Source of the DNA: an uncultured Lachnospiraceae bacterium
GTDB lineage: Bacteria > Bacillota > Clostridia > Lachnospirales > Lachnospiraceae
Direction of reading: 5' to 3'
Assembly: GCA_902767135.1 (NCBI GenBank)
Contig: CACXGE010000153.1
Span: 1 to 55,405, forward strand
DNA length: 55,405 nt
Below, one piece after another: positions 1 through 8,895 of the stretch (position 1 is the stretch's first letter; each line of letters starts with the position of its first letter). Below the pieces are notes generated by a model. That model did not search any database and was not told where the DNA came from. It saw only the letters and a list, made by a program, of their open reading frames with translations. The translations under genes and the position numbers were made by a program.

Positions 1-326
1 CAATTCTGAATACTGACCGTTTTTCTCTCCTTATATAGGGGAGAGTTATCCACAGGAACTGATAAAATCATTTATCAATTACCTAATTAATATACCATTA
101 GTATACCGTATTTTACGAAATTTGAACAGAGGAAAGCTGAAATGTATAATATTCCAATTTTATGCCAAAAATAAGTAATGAAATTTTTGATTAAAAAATG
201 AAAAGAAAAGAAAATATGACTGTGAGATTCTATGAATTTATTGTATAAATTTTGGGAATTATTAACAGGAATAGAAAAAAGCAAAAAAAATTCTTTCATG
301 GAAACTCCGAAAAATTCTGTGCTTTG
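1..326. other. Leading stretch without a supported gene
   Basis: I see no convincing gene here. The DNA is very AT-rich. One stop-free stretch runs on the minus strand from 527 to 87, but it has no recognisable domain and overlaps the promoter and start of the next gene, so I treat it as noise. A single exact DnaA-box-type 9-mer (TTATCCACA) lies at 46-54, but there is no cluster of such boxes. Confidence 0.6.
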
Positions 327-355
327 TTGACAACAAAGGTTTGATTGCTTATAGT
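327..355 (+). promoter_or_regulatory. Vegetative promoter of the SleB-like gene
   Basis: TTGACA at 327-332 and TATAGT at 350-355 are separated by 17 bp, a near-consensus housekeeping sigma promoter. Transcription would start near 362, about 75 bases before the gene. Seen directly; activity is inferred. Confidence 0.7.
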
Positions 356-435
356 GTTTAGCGAGACTTAAGAAATACCATGCAGACAAAAAAATCAGGA
401 GAGATCCATAGAGAAAAGAAATGCGAGGTAGAAAT

Positions 436-1242
436 ATGCAGGCTGGGGAGCAGATTCCCAATAGGTTACTGAGTAAAGGAAAAGAGGTATGGAGAAAATC
501 GTATGAAAATTGTATGGTTTTTGCCACAGGCGCAGCAGTGGTGGCACTGATTTCTTTTAACGCACAGCAGTTTGGAAGTAGTGTGAAATATCCGGCAATA
601 CGTGTGTATGCTCAGAACCAGAAAGAAAACCAAACCACCTGCCAAAGAAAAGAACTAGGTAAGAAAGAAGTAACAAAGTCGCAACCAGAGAAAGCGGGAG
701 AAAAGGATATTGCGGCAGAAGAGGAAGAAGAGGAGGAACAAACAGAAAATGTGGCAGAGGAGACAGATATGACAGATATCTGTGAAGAACCGAAAGTGGA
801 ATGCCTGGGAAGCACAGACACTATGATGGACACCAATTCCATGGTATATGAAAATACTCTGTGTTCAGATGAAGAAGAGTATGAGGTGTTGACAAGGATT
901 GTAGAGGCGGAGGCTTCCGGAGAGGGACTGGATGGAAAACGTCTGGTGGCGAATGTGATAGTAAACCGGGTTCGATGCGAGAAGTTTCCAAACACAATTA
1001 CAGAAGTTGTATTCCAGAGGAATCAGTTCTCACCTATTTTGGATGGAAGGTTTTATCGTGTCACAGTGAGCCAGGAGACCAAAGAGGCAGTAAATCAGGC
1101 ACTAAGTGGGGTGGATACATCCCAGAATGCACTGTTTTTCTCGGCAAGGTCAAAAGCAGACCCTGACAATATGAGTTGGTTTGATAATAATTTAAAATGG
1201 CTATTTGCATATGGTGGTCATGAATTTTATACATTGCCTTAG
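436..1242 (+). CDS. SleB-like cell wall hydrolase, membrane-anchored
   Basis: 268 residues. The C-terminal third (about residues 145-268) matches the Hydrolase_2/SleB family, which cleaves spore-cortex or vegetative peptidoglycan: it has the EAEASGEGLDGKRLVANVIV core followed by NRV and FPNTI. One hydrophobic segment lies near residues 27-46 and is probably a signal anchor. A linker very rich in Glu, Lys and Thr separates it from the catalytic part, so the enzyme should act outside the membrane. The start at 436 is chosen over the upstream ATG at 421 because GAGG at 425-428 is correctly spaced for it. The gene has its own promoter and stands alone. A housekeeping-type promoter argues for a vegetative wall enzyme or a SleB paralogue rather than strictly the germination enzyme. 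Confidence 0.85.
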   Translation: MQAGEQIPNRLLSKGKEVWRKSYENCMVFATGAAVVALISFNAQQFGSSVKYPAIRVYAQNQKENQTTCQRKELGKKEVTKSQPEKAGEKDIAAEEEEEEEQTENVAEETDMTDICEEPKVECLGSTDTMMDTNSMVYENTLCSDEEEYEVLTRIVEAEASGEGLDGKRLVANVIVNRVRCEKFPNTITEVVFQRNQFSPILDGRFYRVTVSQETKEAVNQALSGVDTSQNALFFSARSKADPDNMSWFDNNLKWLFAYGGHEFYTLP

Positions 1243-1280
1243 CGAAAACTTAGAAAATAAACAGATAGGTTAATTTTTCC

Positions 1281-1309
1281 TTGTCTATAAAATAAAATTA
1301 TGATATACT
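1281..1309 (+). promoter_or_regulatory. Promoter of thrC
   Basis: TTGTCT at 1281-1286 and TATACT at 1304-1309 with a 17 bp spacer. The inferred start near 1316 leaves a leader of about 50 bases with no obvious riboswitch. Confidence 0.65.
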
Positions 1310-1367
1310 AGCACAGAAAGTGTAGATTACACGTAGATAACAGTAAAAGAGAAGAGGATGAATAAAA

Positions 1368-2855
1368 ATGGAATTGTTATACAAAAGTACAAGAAGTAAT
1401 TCAGAACCGGTAACAGCTTCCAAAGCGATTTTGAAAGGTTTAGCGGATGATGGTGGACTGTTTGTTCCTATGTCGCTTCCAAAGCTTTCTATTTCATTAG
1501 AACAGCTGGCAAAGATGGACTATAAGCAGACAGCGTATGAAGTAATGAAGCTGTTCCTTACAGATTTTACAGAAGAAGAGTTGAAAAATTGTATCAATAA
1601 TGCATATGATGAAAAATTTGATACAAGTGCAATCGCGCCAATCGTGAAGGCAGATGGAGCTTATTACTTAGAATTATTCCACGGTGCAACAATTGCATTT
1701 AAAGATATGGCACTTTCTATTTTGCCACATTTGATGACAACTGCTGCCAAGAAAAACAATGTAAAGAATGACATTGTGATTCTTACTGCTACTTCTGGAG
1801 ATACAGGAAAAGCAGCTTTGGCAGGTTTTGCAGATGTTAAGGGAACAAAGATTATTGTGTTTTATCCAAAGAATGGTGTTAGTGCTGTTCAGGAAAAGCA
1901 GATGGTTACTCAGAAAGGTGACAATACATTCGTTGTTGGAATTAAAGGAAACTTTGACGATGCCCAGAGTGGCGTTAAGGCGATTTTTGGTGACAAGGAG
2001 TTAGCTGCCCAGTTAGACAGTGCAGGATTCCAGTTTTCATCAGCCAATTCCATCAACATTGGTCGTTTAGTACCCCAGGTAGTGTATTATGTATATGCAT
2101 ATGCACAGTTACTTGCCAAGGGTGAAATCCAGGATGGCGAGAAAATCAATGTTGTAGTTCCAACCGGAAACTTTGGTAACATTTTAGCTGCATTCTATGC
2201 AAAAAATATGGGTATTCCAATTGAGAAATTAATCTGTGCATCCAATGATAACAAAGTATTGTATGATTTCTTTGAAACAGGATGCTATGACAGAAACCGT
2301 GATTTTATTTTAACCACATCTCCATCTATGGATATTTTGATCTCAAGTAACCTTGAAAGATTGATTTATAGAATTGCAGGAAATGATGCTGAGAAGAATG
2401 CGGAATTTATGAAAGCTTTAACCAGCGAAGGAAAATATGAAATTACAGGTGAGATGAAAGCACAGTTAAAAGATTTCTATGGAAATTATGCAACAGAAGC
2501 AGAGACAGCAGATGTAATTAAGGAAGTATACTCAAAGGCAAACTATGTTTTAGATACCCATACAGCAGTAGCTGCTAAGGTGTACGAAAAATACAAAGCA
2601 GATACGAAAGATGATACAAAGACTGTAATTGCAAGTACAGCAAGTCCATATAAGTTTTCGAGAAGTGTTATGTCAGCAATTGACAGCAAATACGAAGCAG
2701 TGGAAGACTTTGATTTAATAGATGAATTGACAAAGATTTCCAAAGTTCCAGAACCAAATGCGATTAAGGAAATCCGTACCGCTAAGATTCTTCACGATAC
2801 TGTATGCGAAGTTGGTGAAATGAAGGATGTTGTAAAGAAGTTCTTGGGCGTGTAG
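1368..2855 (+). CDS. thrC: Threonine synthase
   Basis: 495 residues, the usual length for the longer bacterial threonine synthase type. It converts O-phosphohomoserine to threonine and phosphate with pyridoxal phosphate in the cytoplasm. The N-terminal LYKSTRSN and DDGGLFVP motifs are characteristic. The PLP lysine lies in IAFKDMALS (about residue 107), and the phosphate-binding loop is TATSGDTGKAAL. The catalytic core is complete. The ATG at 1368 follows a GAGGATG ribosome site. The gene has its own promoter and ends just before a perfect 20 bp hairpin terminator, so it is monocistronic. The other threonine pathway genes are not in this window. Confidence 0.96.
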   Translation: MELLYKSTRSNSEPVTASKAILKGLADDGGLFVPMSLPKLSISLEQLAKMDYKQTAYEVMKLFLTDFTEEELKNCINNAYDEKFDTSAIAPIVKADGAYYLELFHGATIAFKDMALSILPHLMTTAAKKNNVKNDIVILTATSGDTGKAALAGFADVKGTKIIVFYPKNGVSAVQEKQMVTQKGDNTFVVGIKGNFDDAQSGVKAIFGDKELAAQLDSAGFQFSSANSINIGRLVPQVVYYVYAYAQLLAKGEIQDGEKINVVVPTGNFGNILAAFYAKNMGIPIEKLICASNDNKVLYDFFETGCYDRNRDFILTTSPSMDILISSNLERLIYRIAGNDAEKNAEFMKALTSEGKYEITGEMKAQLKDFYGNYATEAETADVIKEVYSKANYVLDTHTAVAAKVYEKYKADTKDDTKTVIASTASPYKFSRSVMSAIDSKYEAVEDFDLIDELTKISKVPEPNAIKEIRTAKILHDTVCEVGEMKDVVKKFLGV

Positions 2856-2892
2856 TTTTTGGGTTATTGAAAAAGATAGAAGATAAAAAAAT

Positions 2893-2937
2893 GAGAAAGA
2901 AAAATCTCCAGGCATAACCTGGAGATTTTTCTTTCTC
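2893..2937. terminator. Bidirectional terminator between convergent genes
   Basis: A perfect 20 bp inverted repeat (2893-2912 with 2918-2937) has a 5-base loop (CATAA). T-rich stretches in the descending arms on both strands allow it to end thrC from the left and the CheX-like gene from the right. Confidence 0.88.
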
Positions 2938-2946
2938 AAACACTGT

Positions 2947-3834
2947 TTACGAGTCATTGGCAATGACAAAATATAATGTGCCAAAAGGAAAATTAATTGG
3001 AATACAATAAACAGTGTCATTGAAATCCAAATCACACTCATTTTCCAATGGCGGATCTAACTTTAATTCCATCTGGAATTCATTAGACATATTAACAGTA
3101 AAGATACCGTTATGTAAGTTTAAGAAATCACAGATGGAAGCTTCCACATACTCATCAAATTCAGTGAAATCTTCTTCGGCATAACGGCTTGCCATGGCAA
3201 TTAATGTTTCCTCAGAAGCGTAAATTCCTGATTTTGCCTTAAATGGACCGGTAATACCCTGCGAGAAGTAAAGGTTCTCTTCTGGTTTTTTCATGATATA
3301 CTCTTTGTATGGAGTAAAATCGGTTCCAATAAATCTTGTAATATTATTAAACAATAAAGTAAGATATTTCATAAATACTTCTGAATTTTCCAGTCCTGTT
3401 AAGTCATAGAAATCGTTAATCAGGATATTGATTTTGGTAGTCTGGAGCAGACTTAATTTATTTAAATCTTCCAAACGATACTTTTCACGGAACCGTTCCA
3501 ATGCATGGTGGCAATCTTCTGAGGAAATTGCATTTGCATCGATTAAAACTTTACAAAGCACCTCGCAGTCATTCTTTTGAAGAGCAAGCAATTTTTCCAT
3601 ATCCTCCTGGGTCATGAATTTGGCTTCAACTACAAGCTCCCCAAAGCGCTTGTCCTGCTGTGTCTGCATAATATGTATCTGTTCTACCTGCTCTTTCGTA
3701 AGATATCCATAACGAATAGCCAACTCACCAATTCTTTTATGGATTCTTTGGACCTCCTGAATACCATCCGTTAATTGTTCAGGCGTAACAAGATTCTCGT
3801 TTAATAAATAATTTCCAAAAAATTGTGAAAACAT
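2947..3834 (-). CDS. CheX-like protein with N-terminal MshEN-type repeats
   Basis: 295 residues, no signal peptide or membrane segment. The first 115 or so residues hold repeated units of the form LL..NLVTPEQL..AI and GELAIRYGYLTKEQVEQI, which resemble the small helical MshEN/T2SSE N-terminal modules that in other proteins bind cyclic di-GMP. The C-terminal half (about 150-295) resembles CheX-type phosphatase domains, with EASICDFLNLHNGIF around the position of the usual catalytic helix. The ATG abuts the stop of the response regulator gene with no gap (3834/3835), so the two are translationally coupled, and the partner CheY-like protein is the likely substrate. The family assignment rests on pattern recognition; phosphatase activity is inferred. 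I do not see the full E-x-x-N signature, so it could be a binding-only paralogue. Confidence 0.6.
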   Translation of the reverse strand: MFSQFFGNYLLNENLVTPEQLTDGIQEVQRIHKRIGELAIRYGYLTKEQVEQIHIMQTQQDKRFGELVVEAKFMTQEDMEKLLALQKNDCEVLCKVLIDANAISSEDCHHALERFREKYRLEDLNKLSLLQTTKINILINDFYDLTGLENSEVFMKYLTLLFNNITRFIGTDFTPYKEYIMKKPEENLYFSQGITGPFKAKSGIYASEETLIAMASRYAEEDFTEFDEYVEASICDFLNLHNGIFTVNMSNEFQMELKLDPPLENECDLDFNDTVYCIPINFPFGTLYFVIANDS

Positions 3835-4215
3835 TTACTTTCCCCCCTTAAGTTTATTTTCGATAGATTTTAGAATCATATCATTATCAATTGGTTTTTG
3901 GACAAAGTCCCTGGCTCCTGCTTTCAAAGCCTGTTTTAAATTGTCCTGGGTACCAACAGAAGATGTCATAACAATGTAAGCATCGGGATCATAGGCAATA
4001 ATTTCATTTACTGCACTGATACCATCTTTCTTCGGCATTACAATGTCAAGAAATACAATATCTGGATTTTCCTCCTTATATAATTCAACTGCATTCTCAC
4101 CGTCGGTTGCTTCTATGATTTGATTGCAACCAATAATTTTTAGGTAATCCTTTAGCTTTTTTCTGGCTAGAACAGAATCATCGCACACTAGGATTTTAAT
4201 TGTTTTTAATGTCAT
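3835..4215 (-). CDS. CheY-like single-domain response regulator
   Basis: 126 residues, one receiver domain with no output domain. The acidic pair is in VCDDS (about residues 11-12), the phospho-acceptor Asp in VFLDIVMPKKDG (about 55), the switch Ser in MTSS (about 85), and the invariant Lys in QKPID (about 107). Such stand-alone receivers act by protein contact, in chemotaxis or as phosphate sinks. The CheX-like gene directly downstream in the same operon suggests a dedicated phosphorylation and dephosphorylation pair. No histidine kinase is encoded nearby, so the upstream signal is unknown. A good ribosome site (GGAGGAGA) precedes the ATG. Confidence 0.92.
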   Translation of the reverse strand: MTLKTIKILVCDDSVLARKKLKDYLKIIGCNQIIEATDGENAVELYKEENPDIVFLDIVMPKKDGISAVNEIIAYDPDAYIVMTSSVGTQDNLKQALKAGARDFVQKPIDNDMILKSIENKLKGGK

Positions 4216-4358
4216 GTTCTCTCCTCCTTATTATCTGACTGGGAATTGTCCCAATCATGTAAAACTATACTTTTATTCTACTATACTTATTGTGCGTTTT
4301 CAATAAAAAAATAAAAAAATCACAAACATCATAGTCATTAATGCTACAAAAAAACTAT

Positions 4359-4386
4359 TTTACATTGAGAGTTATTGATATATAAT
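4359..4386 (+). promoter_or_regulatory. Promoter of the aminopeptidase P gene
   Basis: TTTACA at 4359-4364 and a consensus TATAAT at 4381-4386 with a 16 bp spacer. The leader would be only about 20 bases and includes the ribosome site at 4401-4405. Confidence 0.65.
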
Positions 4387-4411
4387 ACTTAGTAGGAAAG
4401 AGAGGTAGAAA

Positions 4412-6226
4412 ATGATTAGAGAAAGACTTGATTTGTTTCGTGAGGAAATGAAAAAACGAGAGATTGATTTATACTATATTCCTACATCAGATTATCATCA
4501 ATCGGAGTACGTAGGAGAATACTTTAAATGCAGACAGTACCTTAGTGGATTTACCGGTTCCGCAGGCAGTCTGGTTGTAACCAAGGAGGAAGCGGCACTC
4601 TTTACAGATGGAAGGTATCATATTCAAGCGGAGAAGGAATTAGATGGCAGTGGTGTCATATTATTTAAGTGCGGTGAAAAGCAGATTCCAACAGATGAGG
4701 AATATATTCAAGTGTATATGAAAAATCATAAAACCGTTGGATTCGATGGAAGGACAGTGTCTGTTGCATTTGTGGAAGAATTGCAGAAAAAAACAGGAAT
4801 TGAGAGAGAGTATATTTATGGGGATGTAGATTTGGCTGGAAAATTGTGGGATTCCCGACCTGAAATATCTAATCATTCCATATTTCTACTGTCGGAGCAA
4901 CAGACAGGAGAAAGTACACAGAGTAAAATTCAGCGAATTCGGCAACGTATGGAGGAGAAAGCGTGTCAGTTACATCTGGTTACATCGTTAGATGATATTG
5001 CATGGATTTTGAATCTTCGAGGCAGTGATGTGGCTTGTAATCCGGTTTTTTTATCTTATTTAATTATTACCTTAGAGAAGGTATATTTGTATGTATCAGA
5101 AAAGGCAGTAGACCAAAGTGTAAAAAAATATATCAATGAGAATAAAATTCTGTTGGGAGAATATGACCAAATTTATCAGGACCTGCCTGAGATATGTATA
5201 AAAGAACAGGTACAGAAAATCTTGATGGACAAACAGGTGGTAAATTACCAATTGTATACTTTATTGCCTGAGAATGTTGAAGTTGTAGATGAGAGGAATC
5301 CTTCCACAGAAATGAAAGCCATCAAAAATCAAATAGAGATAGAAAATACAAAACAGGCACACATAAAAGATGGTGTGGTGGTTACGAAGTTTATACATTA
5401 TGTAAAAAAGAATGCAGATAAACTTACGGAGTATGAGGCCGCAGAATATCTTGACAAATTAAGATTAGAGAATCCAGAGTGCTTTGATGTAAGTTTTGAA
5501 ACTATTTCTGCCTATGGGGAAAATGCAGCCATGATGCATTACAGTGCCACCAGGGAACATTGCGCCAAACTGAAAAGAGAAGGTTTTTTGCTTGTGGACT
5601 CTGGTGGACAGTATACCCTTGGAACCACAGATGTTACAAGAACCATAGCTTTGGGGGCACTGACAGATGATATGAAAAAGTATTATACTTTGACCATGGT
5701 AGGTATGTTACGTCTTATGAATGCTGCATTTTTACAGGGATGTACCGGAAGGAATCTGGACATATTATCCAGGGGAGTGTTGTGGCAGTATGGAGTGGAC
5801 TACCGTTGTGGAACAGGACATGGAGTGGGTCATATTCTCAATGTTCACGAAGGCCCCAATGCATTTCGTTGGAAGAACCGGGAGGGACTTGTGGATGCAG
5901 AGTTAAAGCCAGGAATGATTACAACAGATGAACCAGGAGTTTATTTTGAAAATCAGTTGGGAATTCGAATAGAAAATGAACTGCTCTGTGTCGAAAAACA
6001 GGAAAACCAATGGGGACAATTTCTGGGATTTGAATGTCTTACGTTTGTACCTTTGGAATTGGAGGCAGTGGATACCAAATATATGGAGGAATCCGATATT
6101 TGTCTCTTCAACCAATATCAGGCTCAGGTTTATGAAAAACTTTCACCGTATATGACAGAAGAGGAAAAGGTATGGTTAAGGGAATCTACCCGCAAAATAA
6201 CAAAGACCGTCTGTGAAACTACCTAA
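4412..6226 (+). CDS. pepP: Aminopeptidase P family metallopeptidase (Xaa-Pro aminopeptidase)
   Basis: 604 residues, the long three-domain form of M24B peptidases: two creatinase-like N-terminal domains (about 1-310) and a pita-bread catalytic domain. It removes an N-terminal residue that precedes proline. The dinuclear metal ligands are visible: two Asp in LVDSGGQY and GTTDVTRT, His in GHGVGHILNVHEGP, and Glu in TTDEPGVYFE and GIRIENELL. The usual N before EPG is D here, but the ligand Glu is kept. No signal peptide, so it is cytosolic. It is a single gene with its own promoter. Confidence 0.93.
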   Translation: MIRERLDLFREEMKKREIDLYYIPTSDYHQSEYVGEYFKCRQYLSGFTGSAGSLVVTKEEAALFTDGRYHIQAEKELDGSGVILFKCGEKQIPTDEEYIQVYMKNHKTVGFDGRTVSVAFVEELQKKTGIEREYIYGDVDLAGKLWDSRPEISNHSIFLLSEQQTGESTQSKIQRIRQRMEEKACQLHLVTSLDDIAWILNLRGSDVACNPVFLSYLIITLEKVYLYVSEKAVDQSVKKYINENKILLGEYDQIYQDLPEICIKEQVQKILMDKQVVNYQLYTLLPENVEVVDERNPSTEMKAIKNQIEIENTKQAHIKDGVVVTKFIHYVKKNADKLTEYEAAEYLDKLRLENPECFDVSFETISAYGENAAMMHYSATREHCAKLKREGFLLVDSGGQYTLGTTDVTRTIALGALTDDMKKYYTLTMVGMLRLMNAAFLQGCTGRNLDILSRGVLWQYGVDYRCGTGHGVGHILNVHEGPNAFRWKNREGLVDAELKPGMITTDEPGVYFENQLGIRIENELLCVEKQENQWGQFLGFECLTFVPLELEAVDTKYMEESDICLFNQYQAQVYEKLSPYMTEEEKVWLRESTRKITKTVCETT

Positions 6227-6335
6227 TATGTCAAAGGTTTCTAATTGTCAAGAGGAAAACATACAAAGATTTCAAAGTGATTTTTGTAGGATATATAGAA
6301 ATTAGCTGAAAAAGAAACTGAAATTGAATAAAATA

Positions 6336-6364
6336 TTGAAAAAAGGCATATAGTAAGGTATAAT
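6336..6364 (+). promoter_or_regulatory. Strong promoter of the 6S-like RNA
   Basis: TTGAAA at 6336-6341, a 17 bp spacer, and a consensus TATAAT at 6359-6364. The predicted start near 6371 precedes no protein start but precedes a highly structured stretch ending in a terminator. Confidence 0.75.
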
Positions 6365-6370
6365 CAAATT

Positions 6371-6592
6371 ATTAAGGAAGAGAAATTCCTGAGGTGTTCG
6401 ATACTCTTGCTATTTTGAACCTACATTTACGTTTATGGGATTCCTATATTGCAAATTGGAAGTCAGGCCACCATTTATGCAGTGGAAGACGGAAGAGATG
6501 CTGCGGTTACCCACCTAGCTCTGCTAGGCGTCAAAGTGCAGGAACCGGCATTTTGGGTTATTAGATGGGAAGCAGATTTGCTTCCCATTTTT
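6371..6592 (+). ncRNA. ssrS: Probable 6S RNA (SsrS)
   Basis: A transcript of about 220 bases is framed by a near-consensus promoter and a hairpin terminator, with no open frame inside. TTCCTG at 6386-6391 pairs with CAGGAA at 6539-6544 as a closing helix. Between them are GGTGTTCGATACTCTTGC, TTGAACC, GGGATTCCTATATTGC and ACCCACCTAGC. To my memory these match clostridial 6S RNA, which mimics an open promoter and sequesters the housekeeping RNA polymerase. The size and the long bulged-rod pairing agree. This is recognition from memory, not a covariance search; a different structured RNA remains possible. It lies between an aminopeptidase and the SpoIID-domain gene. Confidence 0.75.
6565..6592 (+). 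terminator. Terminator of the 6S-like RNA
   Basis: Arms ATGGGAAGCA (6565-6574) and TGCTTCCCAT (6579-6588) form a perfect 10 bp stem with loop GATT, followed by T residues. It closes the RNA transcript before the SpoIID-domain gene. Confidence 0.85.
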
Positions 6593-6658
6593 GTGTGATT
6601 GTCACTTTTTGATACTTGGACAGTGACAATGAGAAATGAAACAAGTAGGAGGCTGAAA

Positions 6659-8893
6659 ATGGAAAAAGTATTAGTCCGTAAAAGAATATTTGCCGGGATT
6701 ATCTGTGTCACATTACTGATAATCATGATTGTGGTGGCAATGTTTTCTTCGAAAAGGGAGGATATACAGGAAGATGAAGTATCTTTGACGGATGCAGTGA
6801 TGCTCTTAAACTATATTTCAGAACAAAACTTTGAAGATGAACTTACTGGAGATTATCTGACAGTAGCACAGGGGAGAAGTATTTATGCTAAATTATGCAA
6901 AAACGCAGGAGCTTTTCCAATAAAGGGGAAGGCAGACAAGAAAAGACTGGCCAGACAGGAGTGGTTTGATATTTATATGAAATGTGTGGAAGCACAAGGA
7001 ATGTCAGATATGATATCTACCGCTGACTACACTGTGATTGGAACGTTGGATGGAGCGGATAATCAAGTGTATACGGACCAGGGAATCGTGTTTTATGAAA
7101 ATATAGATATTCATCAGGTTCGTTTCAAAAAGGGTACATACCTGTTGTTTGGAGAAAATATTATTTATCAGATTGCAGAGAAAAAAGAAGAGACCAAGAT
7201 TCAAAATGTATATATCAAGAAGGCTGGTGAGGATTCCCTGATGTTGATGACCACAGAAGGTCAGGTAAATCTGACAAAAATAGCTTCCGTGCAAAATCCC
7301 CAGCTCCTATCTGAAAACGTAGCAGATATCACCGTGTATGACGGAGAATTAAAGGAAATTACACTGAAAAACGATTTGATTCATGGAAAGATTATGTCGG
7401 TGCAGGATGAGGAAATAGAAATTCAGGGATACGGCTCATTGCCACTTCAGGAAAATTTTTCTATTTATAAAACTTATGGTGAATTAGAAGGGGGAAATAA
7501 GAAGGATTTAGTGGTTGGATATGATGTGGCTGAATTTGCAGTAGAAGATGGGAAGGTCTGTGCAGCCTTGGTAAGAAAAACACCGGATATGCAGAATATC
7601 CGTGTGCTGATTAAAACCAGTAACTTTGCAGACTTATTTCATGACAGTATCACAATGGAGTTTACTGCAGAAACTACAGTAGTGTATGCTGACGGTGAAA
7701 AAGTATATCAGGCAGGGGATTCTGTAGAATTTAAACCAGGTGATTCCTGTTTTTCAGGAAATTGGGTATACATTGAACCAAAGGACAGTACAGGACGAAT
7801 CATTCTAACCTCTGTGGAAAGGGATGGAGGGCAAACCGGGTATCGGGGAATCTTTGAAATCCATAAAGTGGATGGCAAGTTATGTCTGATTAATGAGTTA
7901 CTGTTGGAGGAATATTTGTACGATGTGGTACCTAGCGAAATGCCCGCATCTTATGATTTTGAAGCATTAAAGGTTCAGGCAGTCTGTGCAAGAAGCTATG
8001 CGTATAATCAAATTCTTTACAATGGATATGCTCAGTACGGAGCACACGTAGACGACAGCGTCAGCTATCAGGTTTATCATAATGTTTCACCTACGGAAGA
8101 TACTATAAATGCTGTAAAAGAAACCTGTGGGGAGGTGGCAAAATATGAGGATTCTGTAATAGATGCATATTACTATTCAACTTCATGTGGGGTCACCACA
8201 GATGCAGATATCTGGGAATGTGCAGAGGAAAAACCTTATATTGTCAGCCATACTGTGGATGAGAGTAACGAATATCTGGACTTGACATCGGAGAAAAGCT
8301 TTTCTACATTTATCAATGACAAATCCAGGGCATCTTATGATAGTGATGTGAATTGGTATCGTTGGAGAACCAGGGTCAGCTTGAAACAGCTAAAAAGGAA
8401 TATTGATCAGAATATGATGGAAAGATATCAGGCAAATCCACAAAATATTCTTACAAGGAATGAAGATGGGGAATATGAAAGTGTTCCTGTGGACACAGTG
8501 GGAACAGTAAAATCCATCAGTATTACAAAACGGGGAAAGGGTGGCATTGCCACGGAAATGATAATCAAAGGAAGCAAAAATACGGTTAAGGTTTTAACAG
8601 AGTACAATATTCGTATATTTCTGGCACCTGTAAACAGTGTGTTAACCAGAAATGATAAAAGTAGTGTAAACAGCTTATCGTTGTTGCCAAGTGCATATAT
8701 TACGGCACTTCCAGTTGTGGATGAAGAGGATTCCAAGACGGTGGTGGCATATGAAATGTACGGTGGAGGTTATGGTCATGGGGCAGGAATGAGTCAAAAT
8801 GGAGCGAATGCAATGGCTAAGGAAGGAAAAGGCTATGAGGAGATTCTTCAGTTTTTTTATCAGGGAATCGTCCTGGAAAAGCTATATGATTAA
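6659..8893 (+). CDS. SpoIID/LytB domain protein, membrane-anchored
   Basis: 744 residues from the ATG at 6659, which has AGGAGG six bases upstream. A TTG 60 bases earlier is in frame but lies against the terminator and lacks a ribosome site. One N-terminal transmembrane anchor (about residues 11-29) is followed by about 370 residues of beta-rich extracellular sequence with no family I recognise. The SpoIID/LytB domain (about 395-740) follows. SpoIID enzymes are lytic transglycosylases on peptidoglycan lacking stem peptides; the catalytic Glu is expected in PSEMPASYDFEALKVQ (about 426), and GGGYGHGAGMSQNGA ends the domain. It is about twice the size of classic SpoIID, so it is better called a SpoIID-domain wall enzyme than spoIID itself. 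It is followed after 2 bp by yihY, so the two are cotranscribed. Confidence 0.85.
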   Translation: MEKVLVRKRIFAGIICVTLLIIMIVVAMFSSKREDIQEDEVSLTDAVMLLNYISEQNFEDELTGDYLTVAQGRSIYAKLCKNAGAFPIKGKADKKRLARQEWFDIYMKCVEAQGMSDMISTADYTVIGTLDGADNQVYTDQGIVFYENIDIHQVRFKKGTYLLFGENIIYQIAEKKEETKIQNVYIKKAGEDSLMLMTTEGQVNLTKIASVQNPQLLSENVADITVYDGELKEITLKNDLIHGKIMSVQDEEIEIQGYGSLPLQENFSIYKTYGELEGGNKKDLVVGYDVAEFAVEDGKVCAALVRKTPDMQNIRVLIKTSNFADLFHDSITMEFTAETTVVYADGEKVYQAGDSVEFKPGDSCFSGNWVYIEPKDSTGRIILTSVERDGGQTGYRGIFEIHKVDGKLCLINELLLEEYLYDVVPSEMPASYDFEALKVQAVCARSYAYNQILYNGYAQYGAHVDDSVSYQVYHNVSPTEDTINAVKETCGEVAKYEDSVIDAYYYSTSCGVTTDADIWECAEEKPYIVSHTVDESNEYLDLTSEKSFSTFINDKSRASYDSDVNWYRWRTRVSLKQLKRNIDQNMMERYQANPQNILTRNEDGEYESVPVDTVGTVKSISITKRGKGGIATEMIIKGSKNTVKVLTEYNIRIFLAPVNSVLTRNDKSSVNSLSLLPSAYITALPVVDEEDSKTVVAYEMYGGGYGHGAGMSQNGANAMAKEGKGYEEILQFFYQGIVLEKLYD

Positions 8894-8895
8894 AT

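Noticed and set aside
46..54. DnaA box-like TTATCCACA
   Set aside because: One exact match without a cluster, AT-rich unwinding block or dnaA/dnaN neighbour is not an origin.
87..527. Minus-strand frame of 146 codons at the left edge
   Set aside because: Phe/Ser/Leu-rich with no domain, and it overlaps the promoter and start of the SleB-like gene.
6599..6658. TTG start extending the SpoIID-domain gene
   Set aside because: It begins next to the RNA terminator and has no ribosome site; AGGAGG favours 6659.
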